Assembly (NCBI GenBank): GCA_947034895.1
Contig: OX344763.1
Coordinates: 38,749,025-38,813,024, forward strand
From: Rhytidiadelphus loreus
Lineage: Eukaryota; Streptophyta; Bryopsida; Hypnales; Hylocomiaceae
Direction of reading: 5' to 3'
Length of the DNA stretch: 64,000 nucleotides
Numbering within the stretch: position 1 is the stretch's first letter; each line of letters starts with the position of its first letter. Of the stretch, positions 1-11,000 are shown piece by piece. A program made the translations under genes and the position numbers. The notes under the pieces are model-generated. The model was not told where the DNA came from and searched no databases. It saw nothing but the letters and a program-made list of their open reading frames with translations.

Positions 1-159
1 CGAACCCACACATACCAGCAAATGCTCACAACTCAGGAACGTCGGCACCATACTCACTTTGCTGGGGTGAACCCAGGCATATCCTAAACCCTGAACAACC
101 CAAGAATGCCAGTGCCATAGCCATACTTGATTGACAAACATTACGGGACAATTCATCTC

Positions 160-305
160 GTACTTGTACATGTATCTGTATCCGTATTCAATATTCAGTA
201 TTGTGTCGTATATGTATCTATATCCAAATTCAATATTCACTATGTATTCATATACAATACTATATCCGTATGCCGTATTCATTTTTGTATCCGTATCCGC
301 TTTGA
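160..305. repeat. Degenerate GTATCC/GTATTC-rich repeat
   Basis: The stretch is built from imperfect hexamer-like units (gtatcc, gtattc, gtatat) alternating with AT-rich sequence. Similar GTAT-rich tracts lie inside the inverted pair at about 18.4-18.7 and 26.6-26.9 kb. Open frames across it are repeat translations with no protein signature. Confidence 0.4.
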
Positions 306-474
306 TATTTGGACGGCTCAAATTAAATCTCTCAAAATCAACGGCTTGTGATTTTTTGAAAAATCAATGGTGATTTTGAAGGTAAGCATTTAAAAAAAAT
401 TTATAGCCTTTAAATTTTTGGAGAGAGGGGGGGCAACTAATACCTTTGCCAGCCTCTTTTGGGTACATTTTGTT

Positions 475-822
475 AGCAGACTTCAAGGGTCGTTTTCACA
501 TAGTAGACTACCTTTTTTTAAGGACTTTAAACTAAAAAAAGTTGGGAAATGAAAGGTACCTTTCATGTCCAAAAATCCGTTTACAGTTTGAAGTCTTTAA
601 TAAAAATTTATGGACAAAATTCAGAGAGGGGTTGAAATGGCCATTTTTCTTTTGACACTTTTAAACACCCTCTCTGAATTTTTTCCATAACTTTTTATTT
701 AAGACTTCAAATTGCAAGATAATTTTTGGAGATGAAAGTTACCTTCATTTCCCAACTTTTTTAGTTGAAAATTTCAAAAAATAAGTTAGTTTACTATGTG
801 AAAACGGACCCCGAAGTCTGCT
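475..822. mobile_element. Foldback (MITE-like) element with ~165-bp arms
   Basis: The left end (AGCAGACTTC, then a GTCGTTTTCACATAGTA stretch) is answered by an inverted copy at the right end (TACTATGTGAAAACGGAC, then GAAGTCTGCT). The two arms stay alignable almost to the middle, where the sequences around CAGAGAGGGG and CCCTCTCTG pair. Single-stranded, the element would fold into one long imperfect hairpin. I see no coding sequence and no convincing target duplication. It is most likely a non-autonomous foldback transposon; the superfamily is unclear. Confidence 0.75.
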
Positions 823-900
823 GACTTTAAATGGCAAATGCAAAAACAATGAAAAACTAGTTAAATAAAAAACATTTACTTCCATGGACATGTGAACATA

Positions 901-1060
901 TTGGTGGTTCATTGGTACTTGACCTTGAAGCTCCACCTGCAAAGTCTTGGGCTCAAATCCCAGGGCAACCTGCCCGAATGGCTCGGCTGCCTTGGTGGCT
1001 TGCCCAGGTGGTGGGTGCCATGTGGCAATCCCTCATTGGTCAATTATTTTGTTTTATTTT
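901..1060 (+). mobile_element. tRNA-derived SINE-like unit
   Basis: A box-A-like sequence (TGGTTCATTGGT, 905-916) is followed about 33 bases later by a box-B-like sequence (GGGCTCAAATCC, 949-960), the spacing of an RNA polymerase III promoter in plant SINEs. The following 100 bases are GC-rich compared with the flanks. No tRNA cloverleaf or CCA-proximal stem can be built, so this is not a tRNA gene. The 3' end is not defined; no oligo-A/T tail or target duplication was confirmed. Confidence 0.5.
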
Positions 1061-3419
1061 CATGATTATTAGAAAAATCAGTGTCCAGGTCAACAAATCC
1101 TAATCAACACAGACATTAACAAAAAAAATCAACACTTTTTTGTCACTGTGGACACTAATTTTTCTACTAGTGGTCAAATGGTTGTATACTTTTGTATGTG
1201 TTAAGTTGCTAAAAAGCTAATAGATTGAAAGACAATCAGTGTCCATTGTTAACAACTTGCTTTGGATTCAATTTGAGTATATAAGTAATATTCAATTGTC
1301 TTTTTTAAGTCAAGTTGTGTGTATATGGAGTCGTTCCATTTATGAATTGATTCATGGTGTGTGTAAGAAGTGTATGGTCTATTAGTCCCTGGGATAGAAT
1401 GGATTAGTGAGCCTTTAATTGCTCAACTGTTGATAGTCCTAGAGTGATAATTTGCCTATGGAGTGATTGGCAAATAATCATGGGATTGTAAATTGAAATC
1501 AGCCATATTAAGGCTGGGAGTTAATTAGTCAAGCAAGCATAAATTAATCTTTGAACATCTAAACCAATTGGTACAAAGGCAAATTGATGGAATAAAAGCT
1601 GGAACAATTTGGCAGAGGCAAAGATTAAATAAAGAGATCAGGAATGTCTCTAACTTTTTCATGCCTTGTATAGTGAGCAAGTTGTTAGAAAATACAGCTT
1701 TTGCTATGTGCATACTAATTTAGCAATTAGTCTAAATAATTAGTTGACAACCTAAATGTAAAGGATATAAGAAAGGATAATTAATGAATCCTTGTCCCTA
1801 CTAGTTTATTGTACTTCAAAGTATATACCGTGGCATTTTGATTAATTTGATAGTGCATGCATGTTACTTGACAAATTATCCAATACAAGAATATTTGACC
1901 AGAGGATTTGACACAAGCCAACCACTATATAGGACTGAGACTGCATGTCATCATGTCTATTATACATAGCATTGGTAATGGACTGTGACAACTTGACATG
2001 AGTGTGGGTTAATTTATCCTTAAAACCAATCTATACATTAATTTCAACTAGATAAGCCTTCCAAAATACGAAACTAGTGACCTTAGTGACAAAACAACAG
2101 ACTTATTGATCTTTCTTTAGGAATTACCCCCATATACTATTTGCCTAGGTGTTTTGTAAAGTAGACAAAATCTAACTCACACATGTCATTCATGAAAGGA
2201 GACTTACTTGCCAAAATGCGCAAACTAATGAAGGATGGAATTATCTTTAGGCCTTTGTGGTTTGACGTTGTCATGAACTAAGTGCCCAAATTACATTGCA
2301 TGTTAGAGTTAGGATTTAGATGGAAGCAACTAAGAGTGAAGAATGTTACATTGTAGCCTGTCTTTGGTTTTTTCAAAATCATCATACAAAGTGAGATGTT
2401 TTGTAATTCAGCCACTTGTATCTCTAATGCATGGATGACAGAATCATGGTCATCATATTGCAATTGTATAGACCATTGCACATTTGTTCATTCAATTGGA
2501 TTTTAATTTGATGTCAAAGCAATCAGACTTGTCAAGGATTCAAGTTTAGGGAATTCAAGATTTAGGGTTTAGGATTACAATTCATGACTGTGCATATTGC
2601 GAGCTTGATGTTAGGGTAATGGCTCTATTGAAAATTCTTCAATGCCTCATCTCATTGCTAAAAAATGTAGCTTTTCTTTTCAAATTCACTTGATTTTGTC
2701 ATAAAAGCACTACCTGACTTCATATTAATTCAATTCTTTGCGAAGGTCTTTTAGAGGTTTTTAGTATGGATGTCTAATTTTAGTAGATGTTAACTAAATT
2801 TGACACTCATAAAAATCACGCCCTATATATAGAGCACCTCCAAATCAACCATTGTTTCTGTGAGATACCATAGAAGGGGTCCAAGAACCATGACAGAGGA
2901 ACCCACCTAACCCTAGTCTATGTTTACATTTTTCACAATTTTTTGGTTGTCAAAGTATACCCAAACATTTTTCTATGCTATACTAGCCTTGACAAGGAGC
3001 ATAAGGAAAAAATTTGGCTCCAAAAGTTATTGTACAGAACCCAAAATCATGCCCTATATATAGAGTGACCTCAAAATATTGCCTACATAATTGGTGCTTG
3101 TATTCTCAAGGCCAACTTCTTAAAAGGATTGAACTTTGCAATGGATTGACTAAGTTAAACTATGAAGAAAAAACTTTAATCACTAGTTAGTCCTAATACA
3201 TCGAGATTTAAAATAACTTGTGCTAATAACGAAATTTATTGTAGAAATTCTAAACTCTAAATGGTTAACTAAATTAGCTCCAAATGAAAGCAGCACTATA
3301 AATAAGTACCAAATAATTTGTAACCAATTAAGTCAAATCTTCGTTGTCAAAAGGAAAACGCTAAAATGAAGAAATACTAGAATCAACGATTAAAGTTAAA
3401 ACACTAACGGATTCTTCCC
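1061..3419. other. AT-rich spacer, no gene seen
   Basis: Only short, compositionally random frames are present. I see no conserved protein motif, tRNA or clear transposon end. Confidence 0.6.
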
Positions 3420-3850
3420 AAAGTCAAAGTTCTACCATATAATACGATTTTGCTAAAAACTTAAAGGGAATGATAAAAGTAAAGTCAAAGCTTTGTTGTT
3501 TGATATGATTTTGTTAAAAGCTTAAAGGGAATGATAATAGTAAAGTCTAGGCTTTGTCCTACGAGGCAAAGTTACACAAAAACACAAAAAAAGTTAGCAC
3601 TAAAGTCAAAGCTTCACATACAAGGCGAAACCATACAAATAAAAAATGAAAGTTAGTACTAAAGTCAAAGGTTTGTTGTATAAGGTGAAACCATACATAA
3701 AAAAGAAAATGAAAGTCAATACTACAATCAAAGCTTTGCCATAGATCACGGTTTGGCTACAAAAGACAAAACAAATTTTTAGTACAATAGTCAAAGCTTT
3801 GCCATACGAAACGAAACCACATAAAAAAAAAAGATAGTATAAATGAAAGG
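3420..3850. repeat. Degenerate ~60-bp tandem array, about seven units
   Basis: Units open with AAAGTCAAAG or close variants at 3420, 3481, 3542, 3602, 3661, about 3724 and about 3787. Many continue with a CTTTG-CATA-GGCGAAACC-like core and end in an AAAGTTAGTACT-like tail. The units have diverged by substitution and small indels. This is a decayed minisatellite; the hydrophobic frame on the minus strand here is a repeat translation. Confidence 0.8.
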
Positions 3851-3914
3851 TTAGTGTAAAGGAAGACAAAAAAAAAAAAAAAAGATTGAACCCTAACATC
3901 CAAATCCCACATCT

Positions 3915-4262
3915 AAGTGTTTGCATGTTTAGACTCTAAGGAGATTCCTCCACATCAAGGATTCCCACATAATAAGCTCGTGCAATTCACCTAACGAACA
4001 AAAACTAAACTTAAAACACCCAAACTTAACAAATAAGTGTTTGTAGGTCTAGACACTAGGCAGATTCCTATGTATTGGGGATTTCTTTATAAAGAACTTG
4101 TGTAAGTCACTTAACAAATGAAAACTAAAGCCAAAACACCCAAATCCAACAAATAAGTATTTGCAAGTCTAGCTTCTAGGAAGATTCTTCCATATCAAGG
4201 ATTCCCATTGAAGGAGCTCATGCAAATCATTAAACAAACTAAAAGTAGAATCTAAGAGTCCT
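3915..4262. repeat. 120-bp tandem repeat, three units
   Basis: Units beginning AAGTGTTTG or AAGTATTTG start at 3915, 4035 and 4155, exactly 120 bp apart. Shared internal blocks include TCTAG..TCTAGG.AGATTC, TCAAGGATTCCCA, GCTCGTGCAA and AACACCCAAA. The third unit is shortened at its end. The array lies directly after the 60-bp array and has a period twice as long. Confidence 0.85.
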
Positions 4263-5695
4263 AACTAAGGGCTTCGCGAGAATTTAGCTACGACACTTTA
4301 GAGGCTAACACAAATATCAAAAGAAAGTAAGAAAATTGTGGGGGACTCAAAACATGAAAATGTAAGTTAATGCTTGAAAAAAACCCTACATTCTTCAAAA
4401 AAGAGCTCAAAAGCAAAAGAAATTTGAGCTTTGCTTACAATACAAAAGAAACACAAAATATGGTTCAATGGTCAAACACTTAGAACAATAAGGGTGCCAA
4501 TGAGTTGTTAGAACAAGAAAAGGGGTGGTTTGTGAGGAGAAGAGAGGCCTTTTATACTCTTTCCAAGGTCTCTCCATCCTCACTTTAACCATTAGATTTT
4601 ACTAGAATTAACACTAATTACCAGAAAAAAATCAAATCTATTGTTGAATTCTTTACAACTTTTGGAGAAAAGCTCCAAATGAAAAAATGATTGTGTTATT
4701 AGCTTCACAAGGACCAAATTAGCTTAGAGAATTTCTAACCTTCTACTCCTAAGTCATTTTGGCTTACAACAAATAGTGTATTGTAAATCCAAGTGAAGAT
4801 AAAAATTTCAAATGATGGAATTTGCCTTTTCCAAAGGATTTGACTAGTATGGGTTGTTTGTAAGATTTGTGAAAGTAAAGAAAGAACCCTCTTTGACCTT
4901 AATTGGACATCGTAAGCTCCTAGTACATAGTCAACATGTCGAACTATTGGACATCAATAGACAAATGTTGATTGTTCCTACTTACAATTTACCTAAGTGC
5001 AAATTTTAATCAAATCAATTGTAAATTAGTAATGATGTCTGGTTTTAGCTATGAATATCACATAAAAATATTTCATAACAAGACATAGGTATCTTTAAAA
5101 GTTTTTAGTCTTTTAATGCCCAATCTTCTTTTGGATTTGTTCACACTTTCACTTATATCTTTATGTGAGCATATCATTTCCATCAATTTCATCAACTTCA
5201 TCATAAAGGAGTCATTTTATAAAGATTCAAGAATTGTTTTGAATGAACGAGAAGGTATTTGGATGAAACATTGTCTTGATGCACTTTATTCATCATTTAG
5301 AATATGGTTATTGGAGCACTTGGGTACCGGTATTAAGGCTTGTTGTTGATTTATTGATTTGACATGTATCAAAAAACCTAAGAGTAAATTGTTTGCTTCC
5401 TATTCTCGTTCCAAGTTAGTTTAATGTTTCAAATTCTACTAGAATTACTTTTTGAAAAACTATTTCTTGAGTTAATGGACACTTCTAAAAGCAGAGTATT
5501 TGCTTGTATTCCTTAGTTCTTGAGAACAATCATTTCAGTTAATTAATGTTATACATACCCAATTGAAATTTTTTTATTATGAACATCAACCAATACCAAA
5601 AAAAGGCGCAGGGAGAAACGGCCCCCTCATTGCCCCAGTCAACTTTGGTTTGAAAAAAAAGTCCCCTATGTTGTGCCAATTTTTTGGTAATTCTT
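4263..5695. other. AT-rich spacer, no gene seen
   Basis: No conserved coding frame, RNA gene or defined element was recognised. Confidence 0.55.
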
Positions 5696-5711
5696 ACATC
5701 TACCGAGAGTA

Positions 5712-6022
5712 ATTTGGGGCCTTCGATTGCAAATATGAATTCAGAATTTCAAAAAGAAATTAAGCCTTGCAAATAAAAAATTCCAAGGTTTGCCCTAAAG
5801 GATCAAGGTGGATTGACCCCCTCGCTCGGCCTTACCAGGGGTGCATGTAAAAAAAAGCCCCGGATTTTGGGCCGTTCTAGAGTATACCCTTGACTTCGCT
5901 CAACTAATTTGGGGTCTCTGATCGCAAAAATGAATTAAAATTTTGCAAAAAAATTCATGTGCAAAAAATAAATAATTCCAGGGTTTGCCCGCAGGGCCGA
6001 GCGAGGAGGTCAGTTCACCCTG
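5712..6022. repeat. Diverged direct repeat upstream of TRAPPC4
   Basis: A block of about 105 bp (TTGGGGCCTTCGATTGCAAA near 5715, through AATTCCAAGGTTTGCCC) recurs about 195 bp later (TTGGGGTCTCTGATCGCAAA near 5909, through AATTCCAGGGTTTGCCC). CTCGCTCGGCC (5821) and GGCCGAGCGAG (5996) also form an inverted pair. The duplication lies immediately upstream of the TRAPPC4 promoter. Confidence 0.65.
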
Positions 6023-6104
6023 GCCCCGAAAAAGGGTAACTCCCATTTTAAAGACCGGCGTGAATGGAGCGTCTGTTGGGAACGGCTCCAAGCAATCCCA
6101 CGGG

Positions 6105-6110
6105 TATAAA
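6105..6110 (+). promoter_or_regulatory. TATA box, TRAPPC4 promoter candidate
   Basis: TATAAA in a CGGGTATAAAATTT context lies 177 bp before the TRAPPC4 start codon, which would put transcription start near 6135-6145. The leader would then contain a five-codon upstream reading frame at 6206-6223 (ATG GCG ATG CAC ATT TGA). No transcript data support either point. Confidence 0.45.
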
Positions 6111-6286
6111 ATTTTAAGACCCTCCGGGTATGTAAAACAGATATACCCGAACCCCGTGTTTACGCGTACGCTTTCGAGCATACTCTGTTTTCGAAGGTTT
6201 CGGAGATGGCGATGCACATTTGAAGCTCCGATTGCAGATCTCTTCTTTATTTCAGAGCATCGATCAGCTTGCATTCAGCTCCCGCT

Positions 6287-8016
6287 ATGGCAGGAGCCAT
6301 CATCTTCAACATCTTCGTTATCAACAAGTCCGGCGGGCTCATTTTCTACAAGGTCGCCATTCTTTGCCAGTTCTCTCGTTCATTCACAACTCGCTATGCC
6401 CACTTGGTTTCATTTTCTTTCCAAATGTTGCAACTTAGCTTATGAGAAATCGGGAATTCGTTTCTTTGTTCATTGTGTTAGTTAAACCTTCTGTTGTGTG
6501 TTTTCTAGGGTTTCGGTTGATTAAGAGAATTCGAAGTTGCCCGTTACCTTAGAATGTAGCTGGACTGCGATCGATCTTTTGGATGTGACAATTACGGTAA
6601 TTTGGAAATTGTAGAAGTTGATGCGGTTTGAGTGCTTCTACTCATGATTTCTGGACCTGATAGTCCGTTAGACAGGAAGAAGAAATAACACTAGTAAAAT
6701 GTCATTTGTTGATTCTTGAACCCTAATATTGAGGTAATGCGTATCGACGAGGGTCGCTTGATTGCTTGATTAGAATATTGAACTATAAATTTTGGTTGTG
6801 TGTTTTCTAGGGGGTTTGTTATGTAAGAGGAGTTGAAGTTGCCGATTTTTGTAACACTCGTAGCTAGACTGTGATCGAACTAGTTTGATGCATCAATGGA
6901 GTCGTGTAATTTGTGCTTCTGCTTATGATTTCTGAATCTGAGACGTCCGTTGGTTTGTAGAAGAAACGACATACGGTAGATGTCATATGTTGATTCTTGA
7001 ATTTAATACTAAGATAATGTGTGTCGAAGGGGATTACACGATTGTATGTTTTACCGTCCTTGGTCGACTGTCTTCTCGGATTGCTCGGGAACGACATTTT
7101 TGATGGACAGAAATTGGATCTGAATTTGTGCTGAGATTGTGGTTTGGGCTTTGAAACTATGCAGGATTATGGAACACAAGGCCGCCTGGACACTAATGAC
7201 AGCTTGAGACTGGCAAGTCTCTGGCACTCAATGCATGCTATTTCGAAGGAGCTGTCTCCTGTTGGTGGGTGCACTGGGATCGAGCTTCTAGAGGCCGACA
7301 CTTTTGATCTGCATTGCTTCCAGGCCCTTACAGGTATGACAAGCCGGTCCCCATTCGAATTCTTCTGAAACGTAGCAGGCATAATCACAAATCATTTTGG
7401 TATTGCTAATCATGGAAAATATTCTTATTGTTTCGCAGGTGTGATGACATCTGCTAGTAGGGTAATTATGCATGCCCCATATCCTCTTAGGGCCACTTTA
7501 GATTGCACAGGATGAAGCAATAAGCTCTAGATAAGAAGAAATCCTTCACCTTGATTGGTGCATAATCATTTTTTATATTTAACCTCATTTTGTTCAGTGT
7601 CAGCTTTAAACTAGTGCAAGTAACAAGGATGGGCATGAAGAGGTGGCACATCTAAAAATATTTGAGATACCGATAACATGGGTTTTTTCATTTTTGTGGA
7701 CTCACACTGTGAGAGATTCCCATTTTTGAGATCCTGCTTTTTTTTCCATTCATATCTAGACTTCTGTCTACCACGGTGGCTCATTCGATTTCTTCCTGTC
7801 ATTTTCACTGGAACAGGCACAAAGATTTTCGTTGCCACTGAACCGAGGACACCGGGAATCGATAGCTTGCTGAAATCCATTTATGAGCTTTACACAGATT
7901 ATGTTTTGAAAAACCCATTCTACGAGGTGGAAATGCCTATCAGGTGCGAGCTATGGGACCTGAATTTGGCTCTTGCAGTTCGGAGGGATAGCAAGACCGG
8001 CCTTGCAACCCGGTAA
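6287..8016 (+). CDS. TRAPPC4: TRAPP complex subunit 4 (Trs23/synbindin family)
   Basis: TRAPPC4 is a core subunit of the TRAPP tethering complexes, which activate Rab/Ypt1-type GTPases in ER-Golgi and Golgi traffic; it is cytosolic and associates with membranes. Three exons are inferred: 6287-6352, 7165-7333 and 7817-8016, all with GT-AG introns and consistent phase, giving 144 residues (the Arabidopsis protein is about 141). Exon 1 carries the longin-fold start [20 protein letters not shown]. Exon 2 has the hallmark [18 protein letters not shown] and [16 protein letters not shown]. Exon 3 has [20 protein letters not shown] and ends in LATR. The ATG at 6287 is chosen because it opens the conserved N terminus. 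The gene stands alone on the plus strand. Identification is from remembered family sequences and is very secure; exact exon edges are slightly less so. Confidence 0.95.
6494..7065. repeat. ~302-bp tandem duplication inside TRAPPC4 intron 1
   Basis: TTGTGTGTTTTCTAGGG occurs at 6494 and again at 6796. The sequence after each copy stays collinear: GAAGTTGCC.., GTAGCT.GACTG.GATCGA, CTCATGATTTCTG versus CTTATGATTTCTG, and GTTGATTCTTGAA. The two copies make up most of the 812-bp first intron. The duplicated unit itself contains CTAGGG, which resembles a 3' splice site. Confidence 0.75.
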
Positions 8017-11000
8017 GGAGTTTAAGATATATCCTACCAGGTTTGCGCGCGAATATCCACTTGACTCTCAATTTTACATGGTATAGTCTCACGCCAGACA
8101 GAGAAAGAGAGGTTTACAAGGACAGGTACTTATGTGCAAATTATATGTGTCAGTAGAGCCTTGAAATCTGTCAGGAGGGTAGGAAAGTCCTTGATTTATT
8201 CCATGAAGTCAATAATGCACATATCAAATGCATTGTATGACTCTTAGCTCTGGAAATATTTGTAATGATAGACTGAAAACCTTGAAAACTTACTCGACGA
8301 GTTTGCAGAATCTCGTCTCATCCCAGGGCCACATAAATTGCATGTTTTGTATTGTTCAAGCCATTGATTTTCTGTAATACAAAGCAGATCATATCTGTGG
8401 TCAAAGTAAATTTTCACGCAGCTTAGGTACACTCTAGGCAACTAGCACATTCGACAGAAAATAATTCAAAAAAGTAATGTCTAATTTTTTTGGATACACC
8501 TGTCGAAATCAAGTGAAGTTCAATCCAAGTATGTCAAATATTTGATTAAGTATCACATGCATCATCAAGTTTCAAAATATTTTTGTATGGTCAAATGGAG
8601 GGCTAACTTCATTGATATACTGACCTCAAAATGAGTCTATGTTTTGTTCAGTTTTACTTTGTGTACCATATTTTGAAAATGATTAGACAAAATTCAAATG
8701 AGCAAATAAGAATGTTGTAGTATCCCATGTTTACTACAGGATTCATGGTAGCCTCTTGAGTGCATGTATAACAACCACTTCTTGAAAGTGAAATCCTAAA
8801 AAGAATTGAAGCAAAAAGTAATTATAATTTGGAAGTAAATGAATTCCAAAGCTTACCACTTGCATAGACTCAATTGTTTATTGTTTATTGAGTATTTTTT
8901 ATTGTTTTTCATAATCACTCCCCAAATTGCATGTGCTTTTTAATTGAGTCACTATGATTTCAATATTTTATTTTGCATGTTGTACATCATTTAAGACCCA
9001 CCACTATTGGTATTGTAAAAATTTGACATGTGTACTTAAAAAAAATTATATATAGAGAAAAATGTAGATAATATTAAATGGAATGGAATTTGAATATTCT
9101 TTATGAATAGAAGACTTGAGATTTCATTTGCTATCATAGATGATCTATAGGTTGCAATTTGAAATGTTATTGCATCTATTTTGAATAGATTTAAAGATAT
9201 TTGTTCAATAATTATACAATTAATACAAATCATTTGTATTTGTATTTACCAACCAAAACTATTATTTTCTTCACAATCTTTTTGAATCCAAAATGTTTGT
9301 TTGGACATTTACATAGTACATTTGTTTGAATTGTAGGTGATTTAATATGATATAATGTCAAGAACAATCTAATACCAAAATTTTGAGTTATTTTGAAAAG
9401 GTACTTTTTTTATTTATTGAATTTCAATTATTTACTAACACATTAAATATATATAGTTAGTATATTTATCAATTTCTATATTAATTGAGTAAAACATTTA
9501 GTGATTCAATAAATGGATGTCAAACCCACTTTTAATAGTTTTACTAATTTTTTGGACCAACATGTGTCCAACATGCTAGTTGCCTACAATAGTTTGCTTG
9601 GTATTTTCCATATTTACATTACAAATGTGACAACTTGTATTTATTTTTTCCCTTTCTAGTTTACAAGCCCTTCATTTTTCATATCTAGTTGGTGTAATTG
9701 GGATTTGCCTTCTATTAAAGAGAATGAAAATGATATCATATATGAGTTTTGTTATAAATGATTTTGTCTATTTATTTATAGGAAAAATTTCTCATATTGT
9801 AAAATAAAGAATGGTACTTATTTGTAATGTGATTGTGAAGGTGGCTTCAATGTGCAAAATAAATGGGGGAGGTCTCTTATTATTGACCTATTTAATTTCT
9901 ATCTTTCCATTTCACATGTCTTTATGATTGATGTCCCAAAATTGTTATTAGAATCAATATAATTTATTAAAAAAATCAAGCTGAACTTTTGTTTTAATTT
10001 TCACCTTATATATACTCTTATTCCAAGTTGGTGTCTTGTACAACAAAGGTAGCATTGAATTCCATATGAAGAAACTTTGATTTTTTTGTTAACACTTAAT
10101 TAGTCTATACTATGTTTCACTCTTGAAATATTTGGTGTAGTTTAGGACATGGATTGTTGCATAAAATATTTGACAACTCTAATTTAGGATAAGATTTTTT
10201 CATGAAGATAGAAGGCATGTCTATTAAGATTAGGCAAAATTTTGGTAATTTTCTAACCAAGTCATAAGTTTTTCAAAATTTATTATATGCTCCACAAAGT
10301 GATATGAATCACAAGATTAAACATGCATGATGACTTCACCAAGGTCCCTCTTCCTCAAAATATATCCAAACTCTACAATTTTTATTTTAGCAAAGAATCA
10401 TAATAACAAGACTCCACAAATATATGAACCAACATGCACTACCCTACATGAACCACCCTACCCCTAAGTTATCATGAACCCTTTCAATTGGTCATTGCAC
10501 ATATTTTGATTGATTGGCTTCACAATTTTTTTGTTGCAACAAAACGACAAATTTGAATGTTTTTCACATGCATTTTATTCAACATATTTTTCAATAAAAA
10601 CATACACAGTCAATTATTGCTTAGACTCCCTATTATACATGGAACACCAATTTGAAGATCTAATAGGTTTTGCCATGCAATGAATCCCCCTGCCCCCCAC
10701 TAATATTTTTCAAGCTTGCAATGGACTTGTTAAATTCTTGCACTATGTGAGCCCTTTAAAAGGAAAAGACAAGGCAAAATATTGTCATGGTTGCACTTTG
10801 ATTTTTTATATTATACAATTGATTCTCCTATCTTTGTCTATTTTCCTTTTGTAGAATGAGGTGTTGCAATCTTGAGTTATATTGTAGGGATTCTCATGCA
10901 TGCCACAAAGGCACAAATACTAATCAATTTGAAAGGCCAAATTTTAAGGATTATAGAGGATGCTTTTAAAGTGCAAAGAGGGTGCAATTGGGCCCCAATA

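Noticed and set aside
940..965. tRNA gene suspected from GCTCAAATCC
   Set aside because: No acceptor, D or anticodon stems can be formed; only the pol III box pattern remains, so it is treated as SINE-like.
3606..3926. Hydrophobic minus-strand frame of 106 codons
   Set aside because: It is the translation of the 60-bp tandem array, including poly-A/T tracts.
5985..6485. 166-codon plus-strand frame over the TRAPPC4 promoter and exon 1
   Set aside because: It is out of frame with the conserved exon 1 peptide and crosses the leader, exon and intron. It has no motif.
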